Shown here piece by piece: positions 34,414 through 46,169 of a stretch of 64,000 nucleotides of DNA. The stretch lies in assembly GCA_963978895.1 (NCBI GenBank), contig OZ022238.1:12746947-12810946 (forward strand), given 5' to 3'. Under the pieces are notes generated by a model. It had not been told where the DNA came from and did not search any database. It saw only the letters and a list, made by a program, of their open reading frames with translations. The translations under genes and the position numbers were made by a program. Within the stretch, counting starts at the first letter, position 1, and every line of letters begins with the position of its first letter. Source of the DNA: Erpobdella octoculata. Its lineage: Eukaryota > Annelida > Clitellata > Hirudinida > Erpobdellidae.

Positions 34414-35355
34414 AGTTAAGAAAATAAACAAGTAAGCCGTAAAAAAACAGGGTTTTTCACAAATCCCTTATATTTCAGGATTTTCCAGCTTTTCATGTAT
34501 TGCAAAAATTCTTTTGAAACAAATCTTTTTTGAATTTTTAAATGTAAACATCCATATAATTATATTTGATTTTTTGTTTTAAAACATAGACAATTATTTT
34601 TAATAACAAATTTTTTTTTTAATTTTCAAACAGTAAAGTTTCACATTAACAGCATCCCCCAGGAGACACTTTTGATGGAGCGGAAAATTTTGAGAAAAAA
34701 TGAAAGATGATTAAATTTTAACACCCGCCCTGACCCCAGTCATTGACTTCTTTGAAGGAAATTTTCCCCACCAGGTCATTGACTTCTTTAGGGGAAATTC
34801 TACCCAGCTTTCCATTGATTTTTTTTTAATGTTACCCATGTTACACTATTGCTCCTCTATACCTTTATTCTCTTTTCTGGGGTAGAGATACTGAGGCATT
34901 CAAAAAAATTTTTTCTTAATTAAAGATTTAAAACGTCAGGAGGACGCTGGAAAAATTGTCTTACCCTGGGGAAAACGTGCTGAAAAATTTTAAACTCCAA
35001 GGGTAGTGTTCTACCCAGGAGGTGAATGTCCACTGTTCCAAAATTCCCAACCTGTGGGTTGACCACTCTAGTGTCAACAATGAGCAGCGAAGCACTTAAA
35101 ATATATTGCCTCTTGTCCTATCACAATCGCAGTGAGTGTAATGTCAGTGGCACTTCGCACTTATAATAAAATCAACAAATAGTAAAAGTGAGCGCACTAT
35201 CAGTAGTATACAAAGATTATTGCCAGTGCTAGAACTCTCACTGTCAATAGCCATTTCTTATTGACAGTGAGCACATTATCTATATCATAAATAGGCTATT
35301 GACAGTGCCTGCACTGCCAAAAGCACAGACCTTTTTTAAATTTCATATTAAACAG

Positions 35356-38300
35356 TTTTGCATCCCATTTTTGGATTGGCTTGGACTACTGGAACAAATG
35401 TTTTTGTCTCAAGATTATCAGATGGTCATAATCATGAAAGCACTAATTCTTCTAAACTTATTCACAGCTCAGAGTTAGTATTCACAAATTCACAATAATA
35501 AAAATATTTTACTAAATGAGACTGCAAGTTTATATCAAAATTACAGTGTTTGTTAATTTTTTTCAATTAAGCTTCAATACTGTGATACTATTCTGCTTAT
35601 GGTGTAATCACATCAGTCTCATCATTTTGAAGTTCATTAAATTAAAACAGAGAAATGTGATTTACTTGTTAGGGATGTGTCACTATGTCAGTGGGCTTGT
35701 CAGGAAACTGGATCTGTAAATCATGCCACTTTCTTGGTTGTTGCAACGGGCTCTGGCATTGTTTCCTTTTGGAAAATTGATTTCCTGAAGGAAAAATTTG
35801 CTTCAAAAATCATCAATTCCTTTCAACTGGAACATGATGTGATTGGTATTTACTATTTGATTTTTTGGGTTCTTATTTATGACAAGGCTGAAGTTGAATT
35901 TAGTTTAACTGCTTAATTTTGTCTTGAGATATTTTATTTTTATATTTACTATTCTGAAAAATAGTTTTTAATTGATTTTTACTGTTAATTATATTGCAGA
36001 TATGATACAGCTAACGGGCCTGGGTTACACAGCTTTTATCGGAAAAAATGCTGTTTCCGTTATCAGAAATGATGAGGATGACCTTAGTGGAAAGAGATCC
36101 TGTTGTATTAAATTAGTTGAAATAAATCAAAAGTAAGTTTATGTTGTATTTTAAATTACTTTTGTGATTCCGGTGTTATCTGAGTACTGAGTAAGACGAA
36201 TACGTGAAAGCGTCGATTTGATTTACATCTGCATCACCAATGCCTTTCCTCCCAGAGTGTGGGAGGGAGTTACGAAAGACCCTCTTTGTTGTTACTGTAA
36301 AAGAATGATTCGAGTGAGAAAGTAGAAATGAAAGAATGAAAACAGCAATTGAAAAGCAACACAGAAGTTCTTTCTAAGGATACAGTGTCACTATAAACTC
36401 ACGTGTCACTATAGACTCACGTGTCACTATAAACTCACGTGTCACTATAAACTCACGTGTCACTATAAACTCACATGTCTGAAATTATAATATTTACTTC
36501 ATGATTAAATTATTAAACCTAGCAGATAAATTTAATCCTCCTGTTTGAATTTGAAGATAAAAAGTTAAATGTTTTGTTAATGCAGTTTCAAGTGTTATGG
36601 CTGGGATGAGTCAAGGAATCGTTTGATTTTTGCCACAAGTCATGGCTCATTTGTTGTTAGTTATTTTGTCATCTATATTTTGCTTTTCATAAGTATATTG
36701 TTTATTTGTTTTTATAATTTTCAGTTAATTTTTCAAACTGTGTACAATGTTCTAATATTCAGGCACAACAAATTTTAGTAAAAAACAATCAGCTCGAGAC
36801 AAACATGTTTGAAACCAATCAGCATCAAGGAAGGTTAATTAACTGATAATTTAAAAGCTTGTTAATTTATTAAACAGCTTTTCCATTTTGTATGTTTATT
36901 AAGCAAGTTTCAATAAATTGATCTACCAGGGCCATAGTTACTTCATTAATAGTTTTAGAACTCCATAGCGTCAAGTGATGCCAGTGGACGGGCGCTGGTG
37001 GTATAGTGGTAAGGCATTCGCCTGTGGACCTGAGAGTCGGCAGTTCGAATTCCGCCGGCGTCACCAGCGTCTGCAAGGGGTGTGAGTAGGCGCCTATAAT
37101 GGCTGCCTCTGGTTGTTCTGTCTAAATGCCACGTTAAACATTGTCAAACTTTAATCTGTAAAATAAATGTTATCATTATTATTCTTATTAATAGTGGTTG
37201 ACATTGCTCAAATAATTTCACAGCATAAGAAGCTTGTTTATAATCAATGGGGTTGTGCTGTATTCAGATGAAACATCAGCTGTTGTAACTGCAAAGAGGA
37301 TAGGAGAAGAAAAAGATTATTTTATTGGTAAGTAACTTATAATAAATCCTCTATAATGTGTCTGCTGCTGCATGGATATAATCTTTACATTCTCCATGAA
37401 ATGTTTTGGTCCACGCATCTATTCAAGTGTTCCGAGGTCAATTTCATCTTTGAATAGTTTGTTCACTCTTTAAAAAGTCATTGATGTCACACCTGTTGCT
37501 GCCGCATTCATGATTTCAAAATTCATGTTTTGTTAATTTTAGGATGGCTTTTTGGTTCTCATTCAGCTTGAAGTTGAAATTTTCTTTTACAGGTCATCCA
37601 TCATCCAGTTAATGGGAAATAATTCCCTTTGGATGAACCTTTGAGTGCCTGACTTTTGCTGTTTGTTTCTGTGTTCTGTTCTGATATGTTTTTGATTGTA
37701 TTGTGCTCAATAAATAAATAAAGAAAAATAAATAAAAAATAATTAAAAGAGCACAAGTACACATCTTGCTTGCATTTCGTTTTTCATGTCTATATCAAAA
37801 GGTTTGGAATTAGTCTGTTTTGGAAAAGTAGGAATTCTGGTTGATTAAATTATCATTATTGGCCAGTTATATTATATTTCATTAAATTTGATTTTTTTTG
37901 CAAATTCAGTCCCAAACATTACCATGCATGAATGCAATGACGAAGAATTAATCAGACCCAATCAGGACCGAGGGAAGTCAGTTTTTGAAAGTATTCTCAA
38001 TTTATCGAGGGTGAATTATGAGTTTCTTTGAAGTTCTCATTCAATATTATATGTATGATATATTTAATTGTTTTTTTCATCTGTTTTATTGTGCTGAAGA
38101 CAAGTTGTACATTTTATAGGTCTCTGATGCAACTTCACCATTATCATCTTCTTTAAAATTAGTTCAATTCAAAGAAGACAGTTCGACATTAATCGTGAAT
38201 GAAATGTCATCGTCATCTCTCGATGGGATTTTGTTTCCTGATCTTTTGCATGCTTGCGAGGTGACTGTAGGCTTTACTTTATGCACATCTTAGAAGTTTA

Positions 38301-41300
38301 GACGTTTTCTTTACATTAAATTTTACTTTCATAAGGCTATAGGACATTATATCTTATGTTTATTTATATTAGTAATTTATATGTTTTGTCTTCTATTAAT
38401 AAAAATGTACACATTTATTGTCAACATCGATTGATTTGTTCAACTTATTTGAGAGATTTAATTATTACATCCAAACAGGTGGATAAAACAAGTTATTTAA
38501 TTCTCGCTGGATCCACACGAAGCTCATTCTTGAAAGTATTTGCCTGCTCTAAAGATTTTTGTCATGTGGAACACGTTGACACTATCGTAAGTGGTGATGT
38601 AAATTAATCATCTATAACTTTATGGTTATTTTTTTCTTGAACTTGCCAAAACCAATGTTTAATAAATAAGGCTTTGATGATTTTGTTTGTTAGAAATTAT
38701 AAGTGCTTTGTTTTAAAATTCATATATGACATATATACCTATATACAATGTTGGGAAAGTTACTTGCTGAAAATGTAACTAGTTACAGTTACAAGTTACT
38801 TGCTGAAAATGTAACTAGTTACAGTTACAAGTTACAGATTTTCAAATGTAACTAGTTACAGTTACAAGTTACAGATTTTCAAATGTAACTAGTTACAGTT
38901 ACAAGTTACTAAATAGTGTAACTAGTTACTTTGCAGTTACTTTTATTGTGAGACGTGATGGCCCAGTACAGCCATCATCGCCATTAACACGCATTTGCTA
39001 GTCTTATCTGCGAGGTGCTAACATTGTAAAAGAGGTCGCTGGCCTGTTCCTTCATGTAATAAGTGGCACTCAAAATTGATGTACTTTAACTTTTTAAAAA
39101 ACACAAAAGTTGTTTAACAAAACAACTAAATCCAATTTATTGCAAAAAATCACTAAAAAATAAAATTCAAATTGCCTTTTATTGGCTCTTAAAAGAAGCT
39201 GTTCTTCAAACTTGTCATAACTAAGCCGATGTCGTTGAGGAGTGAAAATCTGACCACCCATACTGAGAAGTGTTTCAACTGGTGCACTTGACGGTAGGGC
39301 AGAATTATATTTTAAAAACAGTTTTTTTACCTTGGGACACTGGCAGGGGCGTAGCTAGGGGAGGGCAGGGGGGGCGAGCTGCCCCGGGCGCCATCTTGGG
39401 GGGGGGCGCTGAAGAGGAAGATACAGTATATTCATGCTAGACTAACTCTCTCTCAAAGTTTGCGTAAGATGCAAGAAAAACAGTAGTTTCCTTCCTTGCA
39501 TCAGGATATCGTCCACAGTCTAGTTGTATATCTGCTGCTTCAGTCCATTTAGTTGTTCTGCAGCATCAAACTTGTTAGGTTCTTAGGAAGGGAGAGAGCC
39601 ATGTCACTCATGTGTTTCATTTCAAACCCACCAGCCACAATCTAGGCACAGATCTCCGGCTCAGGCAAGGTGAAACTTGGTGACCCCTTCTTGCTCCAGC
39701 CACCAGTCATTTCACATCGTTGACGTAGAGCCAATGTTTTGGAAGCTGCTCTTGCTATCTAGAACGTCTGTGCCCTGTGCAGCACACTTCCTTTATGACA
39801 TCAAGTTTATGACACACAGCCTACGGACCATATTTAATTTCATCAGTGTGTGCATTTATTGACATTTATTTATTACATTTATTCTCACTGAGTTTTATGG
39901 ATTTTTAAAAAATTTATTTCTGTTCTTTACGGTATTTTGAATAAAATTTTTGCTTGCCGCATTTTTTTCAAATACTGATCGCGAAAAGATGGCGCCAAAA
40001 CGCACGCATATAAACCTACACTTTTAGTTCTTAAGAGAACGGCAAAAGTATGAGGGAAGTAAACATCGAATCTTTTTCTCAACAAAAGTCAAATGATAAG
40101 AACAATAGGACACGTAACTTTAACTTCTTCATTGCAACGGGGGAAGGCCCGGGGGCGCCGGGGGGGCGCAAAATGTATAGTTTCGCCCCGGGCGCCAAAA
40201 ACCCTCGCTACGCCTCTGGACACTGGTGGAGATGTAAGCTAGGTTGGATTCATTGACAATCAATAAATTGAAGTACAACAATTTTCTAACAACTTAACAA
40301 GTTATTGATGAGTAATTCGTTTAAAATAATTTGTTTTTGCAGTGTTTTAATGATGCAACCGCACTGTTCTGTGCATTATCGCTCTCTCGTAAATACGCTT
40401 AAAATAATAAGCAAAAACCTTTCAAATTAAGGTGCCATAATATCCATCAACTAACCAACCTATTGAGCTAAAAAAAAATTTAAGAAACGCTTGTCACGAT
40501 TTAATTCCTGGTCCCCAATGTGAAAATTCGTAGATCAACCGGTCTAAGCGTTCAATAACAAAAAGGATAAACGAGACCGAAACACTGATCTCTATATATT
40601 ATAGAGGTCTCTATATATCATAGGACCGAAATAGCAAATAGCATGGGCTGCTATACCATTGAAACAAAAGTTTGATTTGAAATTTAACTTTAAATGATGA
40701 AAATATATTTTTTTTAAATATATTTTTAAAAAATGTAACGGAAAAAACGTTACAGTTACTCAAAAAAGTAACTAAGTTACTTCGTTACTTACTCCAAAAG
40801 TAACACATTACGTTACTAGTTACCGAAAATTGTAACGAAGTTACAGTAGCACGTTACTGCCCAACACTGCCTATATACATATATTGGATACCCATGCTGT
40901 GATTTGTTTTTTTTTAATTATTTTTTATTTTTTTTCTAGAATTTTCAAGGTAAAAAGGTTAAGGGTGTGACCTTGATGCACAATGGTGACCTTATCTGTT
41001 TGGTTACTGAAACAAGTTGTGACAAAATGGGTGGTGTATTTTTGCTTAAAAATTCTTCAGAGGAAGTTCATTTGAGGCTTGTAAAAGTGGACAAATATCT
41101 TCAGAAGTTCAGTAAAATAATCAAAAGTTAGATTATATTGAATTTATATTGAAAAAGGTTTTTACTAAAAATAACATGGATGCCTATGATGTTGTTTCTT
41201 ATTTAGTGTTCCTTTGGGCTCCAGTCTCTCAATTATAAACTTTCTTACTAAATATTTTATTTAATACTGTTCTGTTTTTAACTTTTTATTGTTTTATTAT

Positions 41301-41817
41301 ATTCTCAAAGCTTATTTTACCACTTCCTTAAATTTATCAATCATTGAAGCGGTTTGTGAAGTAGCTCGAGGCAGCACTGAAAGTGTTGATGCTTGTAATG
41401 GTCATAGTGTTGATGAAATGAATCTAATCATTCCCGGTAAAGAAACATCAAGGAATGTTCTTATTGAAGTCACCAGTCCTATTAGGTAGGCTTCATCTTT
41501 GTTGTTTTAGTAGTTGATTATGTTTGTACAAGTTATTCATAATTTACAAATTAATATATTTATTTCATTGTTTTCATCTTTGCAGTTCTTTTACATGCAT
41601 TCATTGTGGAGAACCAAATCCACTTCCCTCGCATTTACTCAGTGGTTTCCATGGAAGCATGGCCTGCCCGGATGGGGAAAGTATTGAGGATGAGAAACTT
41701 CGACGTGTGGTTACTGAAGCAGTTAAAAGTGAATTAATGAAGTTCAAAGCGGAATTTTTTGAAAAATTTCAGACTGAATTATTGGTCAAATTCAAAGATT
41801 TAATAACTAATAAATAG
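35356..41817 (+). CDS. WDCP: WDCP-like WD-repeat and coiled-coil protein (5' end incomplete)
   Basis: Twelve exons join with matching phases: 35356-35473, 35673-35845, 36000-36132, 36586-36655, 36763-36833, 37224-37327, 37910-38010, 38120-38260, 38479-38586, 40940-41126, 41311-41485 and 41586-41817 (TAG), giving 536 residues. The first exon starts with [11 protein letters not shown], a WD-propeller strand like the HPIHGLAW start of vertebrate WDCP. Later blocks also align by eye with that protein: [27 protein letters not shown], and [13 protein letters not shown] followed by a repeat blade. The C-terminus has a CIHCG Cys pair and a helical, charged end ([17 protein letters not shown]) likely to form a coiled coil. 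The start exon was not found. WDCP in vertebrates is a poorly characterised kinase-associated protein, so the function is uncertain. All introns are GT-AG, and several contain TEs. Confidence 0.7.
36384..36478. repeat. 18-bp minisatellite in a WDCP-like intron
   Basis: Five tandem copies of ACTCACGTGTCACTATAA. Each unit holds a CACGTG E-box core. Located in the intron after 36132. Confidence 0.9.
36989..37125 (+). mobile_element. tRNA-derived SINE, copy 3 of family S1
   Basis: The best-preserved copy. The head is GGCGCTGGTGGTATAGTGGT, with the B box region CAGTTCGAATTCC and the body GGCGTCACCAGCGTCTGCAA, GGGGTGTGAGTAGGCGC and CTCTGGTTGTTC. It lies in the intron after 36833 of the WDCP-like gene, in the same direction. 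Confidence 0.8.
37388..37745 (+). mobile_element. 5'-truncated copy of retroelement A
   Basis: The sequence follows the last codons and 3' UTR of the element at 1-1623: CATGAAATGTTTTGGTCCAC parallels 1218-1240, and TTTGGATGAACCTTT and GTGCTCAATAAATA parallel the 3' end. It ends in A-rich AATAAAT repeats. Such 5' truncation is typical of target-primed insertion. It lies in the intron after 37327. Confidence 0.8.
39145..39312 (-). pseudogene. hAT transposase C-terminal fragment
   Basis: This minus-strand fragment encodes [20 protein letters not shown], then a [18 protein letters not shown] stretch. The PSSAxVExLxSxGGxIxTPxR..L pattern is the core of the hAT dimerisation domain. The nested element at 39344 separates it from any upstream coding region. 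Confidence 0.75.
39344..40218. mobile_element. Nested non-autonomous hAT element (875 bp)
   Basis: The ends CAGGGGCGTAGCTAGGG and, inverted, CAGAGGCGTAGCGAGGG form a 17-bp inverted repeat with two mismatches, followed by G/C-rich GCCCCGGGCGCC blocks on both sides. GACACTGG occurs immediately outside each end (39336-39343 and 40219-40226), an exact 8-bp target duplication. The body has no transposase signature. It entered the hAT element at 38746-40869 later. Confidence 0.9.
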
Positions 41818-41829
41818 GTGCAGCTTTGT

Positions 41830-43780
41830 TTCAATTATTTGATTTTTTGAAAGGAAGTTGTGAGGGAAGGCTTACGTCTGAATTTCCTCAGTGTGTTTGC
41901 CTGGATTTTGGAGATTTCGCTTTTTGCTGAATATCACCCAGCTGTAAGAAATTTGTTTGGATCATCATAGGTTAGGTGAATGACTCACCTGTCTGTTTAT
42001 TAGAATGACAAAATATTTAAACCTGGTATTTGGTGATTTGCTTTGGTTTATCAATTTATCAAAGGTCGGTACAGAGATTCTATTTGTTAAAAATTATTAT
42101 ATAAGTGTTATTTTTAGCAAAGTTATCGAAGTTGTAACATACAGCCCCGGTCTCTCGTATAGAATTCTATGGTACCTAAATTAATCACCCAATTTCCGAA
42201 ATACGTTCTACTTTACTACAAATGAACTTCAGTGCCTCTGGAACAGATATTAATATTAATTTTATGTTCCTTTTTGTCTCAGTGATGACATCAGAAATAG
42301 GTTGAAGCAAATTGTTAATAAATAACCCCTGTTGCAACCAAGAAAATGAATCCATCCAAAAATTTTTTTGAGTGCATTATCGCTGACATTTCCTGATATT
42401 TTAAAACTATTAAATTAAAATAAATTTCACTATTTTCTCGATGCATCTCCCAACCGGCTATAGCCTATAGACTAAAGTGTACAATTTTTCTTCATTTATG
42501 AGGTTAAACTTATTAACAAACAAGCCACCGCAAAAAGTACCTACTTCAGCAATTATAAAATATTAATAAATCAATCAGTCAGCATTAGCAAGTTTACATG
42601 CTTCTAGTAATGGAAACTTTATCAAAAGCTTTTAGACTTTTGAAATAAAGAGAAAAACTAATTTTCGTAAAGAAATAAAAAACTAGAATTTTTATCATGG
42701 TTATCGTTGTGAATTTGCTTGTTGTGGCTTGTAATATTTACAATAATAAAATATAACATGTTATTAAAATATACATCAAATTCAAATTTGAAAACTGCTG
42801 GTATGTTACTTAAATTAGCTTTTTCCAGTTGCCGTAGCCAGAAATGATGACACCGAGAACGTGTCCTCAGTAAAAATTTGACAAAAGTTAATTTTTTTAA
42901 TAAAATACACTCGCGTTTTTCTAGTCAGGACTGTAATAATTAAAATCACTGAATTTCCTTGCTCTTACTGAAACCTACCATGAAACTGCTTCCTCGCCCT
43001 CTCTCATATAAGCAAAGGTTGGGGAAAATATACTTTACGAAAAACGTTCTAATGAATCAGCTTTCAATCTTTATGTATAAGCCACCAATAAGCATACAAG
43101 CCGGAAGTGTCCCCCTCCCCCCAGTTTCGGGCAAAATGTCTAAAAGTTTGGGCAAAATGAACTGAAAGTTCGTGAAAAACAATTTAGAAATTTTCGATTA
43201 AACATGTGAAACATTCGGAAGAAAGGTCTTTAAAATAAATTTAAAAACGATTCTTGTGAAAACACATTAGATCAAACCCAGATAGCATAAAACGTACGGA
43301 CCGGAAATGGTTATGCGCCGGCAAAATGTGCGGTCCGTTGCTGGCTGCCGTGCTGCAACCGCAAACGGTAGTGGGACAACGGCCGGCTCTATGCCGACTC
43401 ATCCGGTCCGGTCTTGGCAGCCGGCTGTCAGCCGTTTCTGATACTATTTTATTTTTAATTTTTATGGAAACCATGACAGATTATTTTTACCACAATTTTA
43501 TTATTCACATTATATAATACTAAAAAAGATGAATTAATGAAAAATTAAAAAAAAGTGAAAACCCTAAAAATCATAGCCCGGCAATGATATTATTGCGTTG
43601 GTAAGAAATGTTATAAAGATATATTCCCAAAACTAAATAAAAAATAAATGCTATTTTTAAAATGAATTTATTTTTTTTTAATTTGTTTAACAAATTTATA
43701 AGTTGACCCAGTCATACATATATTTATTAGGTATATTATCAGCGCTCAATGGTCCTGATGGTTATGTAACACATGGACTC
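41830..43780. other. Intergenic DNA without recognised genes
   Basis: No supported gene. 43285-43440 is an unusually GC-rich stretch (CGGACCGGAAATGG, GCGGTCCGTTGC, CGGCCGGCTC) in AT-rich surroundings, possibly a decayed TE or structured element. AATAAA at about 42319 is a possible poly(A) signal of the WDCP-like gene but is far downstream. Confidence 0.45.
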
Positions 43781-43796
43781 ATAGATAGAAGTATAC

Positions 43797-45396
43797 CAAT
43801 GATGACCAGTACTTAAGTACAATAGGTGTACTAGACTCAGCAACACATATTTTGAAACAAGTCCTTTCGCGAATGTGTACTTAGTACTTGTATTTAAGTA
43901 CATTTTAGTGTACTTCTTGAGTAAGTACATTTTAAAAGTAGCTAAGTACTTTTAAAAAAATTCGCTTTATTTTTATTTTAAAACTAATAATTTAAATTAT
44001 TTGTATTTGTAATTTGTAAACCTAAAAATAAATGTTTATGTAACAGATTCTGTGGTCCAGCATTTTCTGTTGTCGAGGTTATGCTTTGTCATTCTAATTT
44101 TTACGTTAGTGCTTGTTACAAGATGGCCGATCAATCGGAACGTATTTAGATTAGATATCCGGTATTTCTCAAGTTCAACACAACCATTCCATCGTCCGCT
44201 GCTGTTGAAAGACTATATATATACAGTCAAGCGGGGTTTATACTAACTTCTCGACGTAATAGACTCAGCAACACATATTTTGAAACATTGCTTAATTGCT
44301 TCTTTTAAATAGAAACAAGGCATTTTGGTGATGTTTCTTAATAAATACTTGGTTTTATGCTGTGGAAACAATCTTTTTCTGATCAATAAATATTTTCAAT
44401 GTACTTGAGTACTTGTACTTAAGTATAATTTAAAAATCTGTACTTGTACTTAAGTATAAGATAAATAATGTACTTGTACTTAAACAGTGTTGGGTAATAT
44501 TTCAAATACATTATATTTGAAATACGTAGTTGAAATATTTATAAGTATTTTTGTATTTTCATTTGAAATACTTGTAGGAAATTTATTTCGTATTTTTATT
44601 CTAAATACTTTTGAAAAGTGATTTTAATATTTTGAACAAAAAATAAAATACAAAATACATTATCGACATTTCAAAAAATATAAAGATCGGTACACTTTAA
44701 AATGAATAAATAAGTGTTATGATAATGTTTATATCATGGTTTTATACCATAATCGATGTTTACTTAATGTACTTCCTTTTGTTTCGATAGCTTAGCGCAA
44801 GGTTGGATTTTAGAGTTTGTAGTAAAAGTAGCTCATTGTCGTTAGAATGAAAGTTTAAAGTTTTATTAATACTAAGATAGCAGATAATTCAGTGAGTGGT
44901 GGTCGAATGCCGGCCATGGAGATAAAGTTTTTGTGGCCAAGTGCATGATCTGCCCTTCGAATAAAAACATATTCAGGATTAATATCTGCAACAACTAATT
45001 TCTTGCTTCACTTGAAACGTGTTCTCATTTTAAAAGCTGAATCTGTTTATCTGTTTATTTTATTACAATAAAAGATTTACCCTGTTGACTTGTTTTTGTT
45101 GAAAAGTGTTTGAGATGCGTGTTTATGATAGTGATGTATCAGCATTTAGTGTTATAAAAAGTATTTTAGTATTTTTCAGTAAAATACTTTAATGCATTTG
45201 TTATTTTATACTTGAAATATTTTCAGAAAAGTATTTTTATTTTGTATTTGAAATACTTTTTAACAAAGTATTTGTGCTTTGTAATCAAACTACATTTGAA
45301 CAGTATTTTACCCAACACTGTACTTAAAGTACATTTAACACAGAGTACTTAGTACTTATACTTAAGTACATTTTCTGAGTACTTTCGTCAACACTG
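43797..45396 (+). mobile_element. hAT element with AAGTACTTAAGTAC-rich ends, host of a nested hAT
   Basis: AAGTATAC flanks the element at 43789-43796 and 45397-45404, an exact 8-bp target duplication. The ends are CAATGATGACCAGTACTT and, inverted, CAGTGTTGACGAAAGTACT; the sub-terminal regions are full of AGTACTTAAGTAC words. Plus-strand 44181-44310 encodes PSSAAVERLYIYSQAGFILT then RRNRLSNTYFETLL, a hAT dimerisation domain. A 29-bp piece of that coding region (AGACTCAGCAACACATATTT) also appears near the left end at 43832, a partial duplication. Element length 1600 bp including a nested insertion. Confidence 0.9.
44485..45320. mobile_element. Nested non-autonomous hAT element (836 bp)
   Basis: The ends are CAGTGTTGGGTAATATTT and, inverted, CAGTGTTGGGTAAAATACTG. 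TACTTAAA lies directly outside both ends (44477-44484 and 45321-45328), an exact 8-bp target duplication. Sub-terminal regions are rich in TTGAAATAC and AAATACTT motifs. No transposase coding is seen. It inserted into the right half of the hAT at 43797-45396. Confidence 0.9.
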
Positions 45397-45596
45397 AAGT
45401 ATACTATTTAGGAGTCCATGGGTAACAAAAGCCTAGAAACGTGAAATAATGTGCTGATTTTAAAAAAAATTAAAAACAAGCATTCTCCTTAATTAGGACT
45501 ATTTTGTTTACAAATGTAAAAGCAATTGGCTAAAAAGGTTTGGAGATTCCTTACTGGCAAGACACAAACGAACAGTTAAATTTGTATTTATATAGA

Positions 45597-46169
45597 CAGG
45601 GGCGCAACCAGCAGAAAATGCTGGGGGGCTCAAGTGTGAAAAAACAAAAAAAGCCGCCGCAGGAAAAATTTTGTTTGACTATCTTTAGTCTGCAGTCTTT
45701 TTTGGTATCTTTAAGAATTTATTAATGAAAGAAAAGAAAGACTGCAAACTGAAGATATTCAAACTCAGTCTCAAACCAGTTAAAGCAATTGTAAAAAAAA
45801 TAAGTTTATGAATAAATATAGCATCCCAGTTTTAAAAAGGAAAGAAAGCCCGCCGCAGACGAACACATTTTTTGACTATCTTCAGTCTGCAGTCTTTTTT
45901 TTTTGGTATCTTTAAGAATTTATTAATGATAGAAAATAAAACTACAAACTGAAGAATTAGTGAAAGAAAATAAAGACTACAAACTGAAGATAGTCAAAAT
46001 CAGTCTCAAACGAGTTAAAACAATTGTAAAAAAATAAGTTTATGAATAAATGTAGCACCCCACACCCCCTCTACCCAAGAAAAACTCATCGAATTTGGAA
46101 AAATTGCAGGACCCTCCAAATTGGCCTGGGGGGGCTTTTTTCCCCTGCCCCTCCCTAGTTGCGCCCATG
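45597..46169. mobile_element. Non-autonomous hAT element with internal duplication
   Basis: The ends CAGGGGCGCAACCAGC and, inverted, CATGGGCGCAACTAGG are bounded by exact TATATAGA duplications (45589-45596 and 46170-46177). Inside, a segment of roughly 220 bp containing GACTATCTT and AGTCTGCAGTCTTTTTT is present twice in tandem (about 45650-45840 and 45845-46065). Confidence 0.85.

Larger units (their letters stand above)
38746..40869 (-). mobile_element. hAT element with GTTAC-rich ends, host of a nested hAT
   Basis: The ends are CAATGTTGGGAAAGTTAC and, inverted, CAGTGTTGGGCAGTAAC. CCTATATA flanks both ends (38738-38745 and 40870-40877) as an 8-bp target duplication, diagnostic for hAT. The ends are packed with AACTAGTTACAGTTAC motifs, probably transposase-binding repeats. 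On the minus strand 39312-39145 encodes [20 protein letters not shown] and a [10 protein letters not shown] end, the C-terminal dimerisation region of a hAT transposase, so this is a remnant of an autonomous copy. It sits in the 2.35-kb intron between 38586 and 40940 of the WDCP-like gene. Confidence 0.9.

Noticed and set aside
36989..37064. Functional tRNA gene
   Set aside because: A and B boxes are present but the cloverleaf is imperfect, and the downstream body recurs in two other copies, so it is a SINE head.
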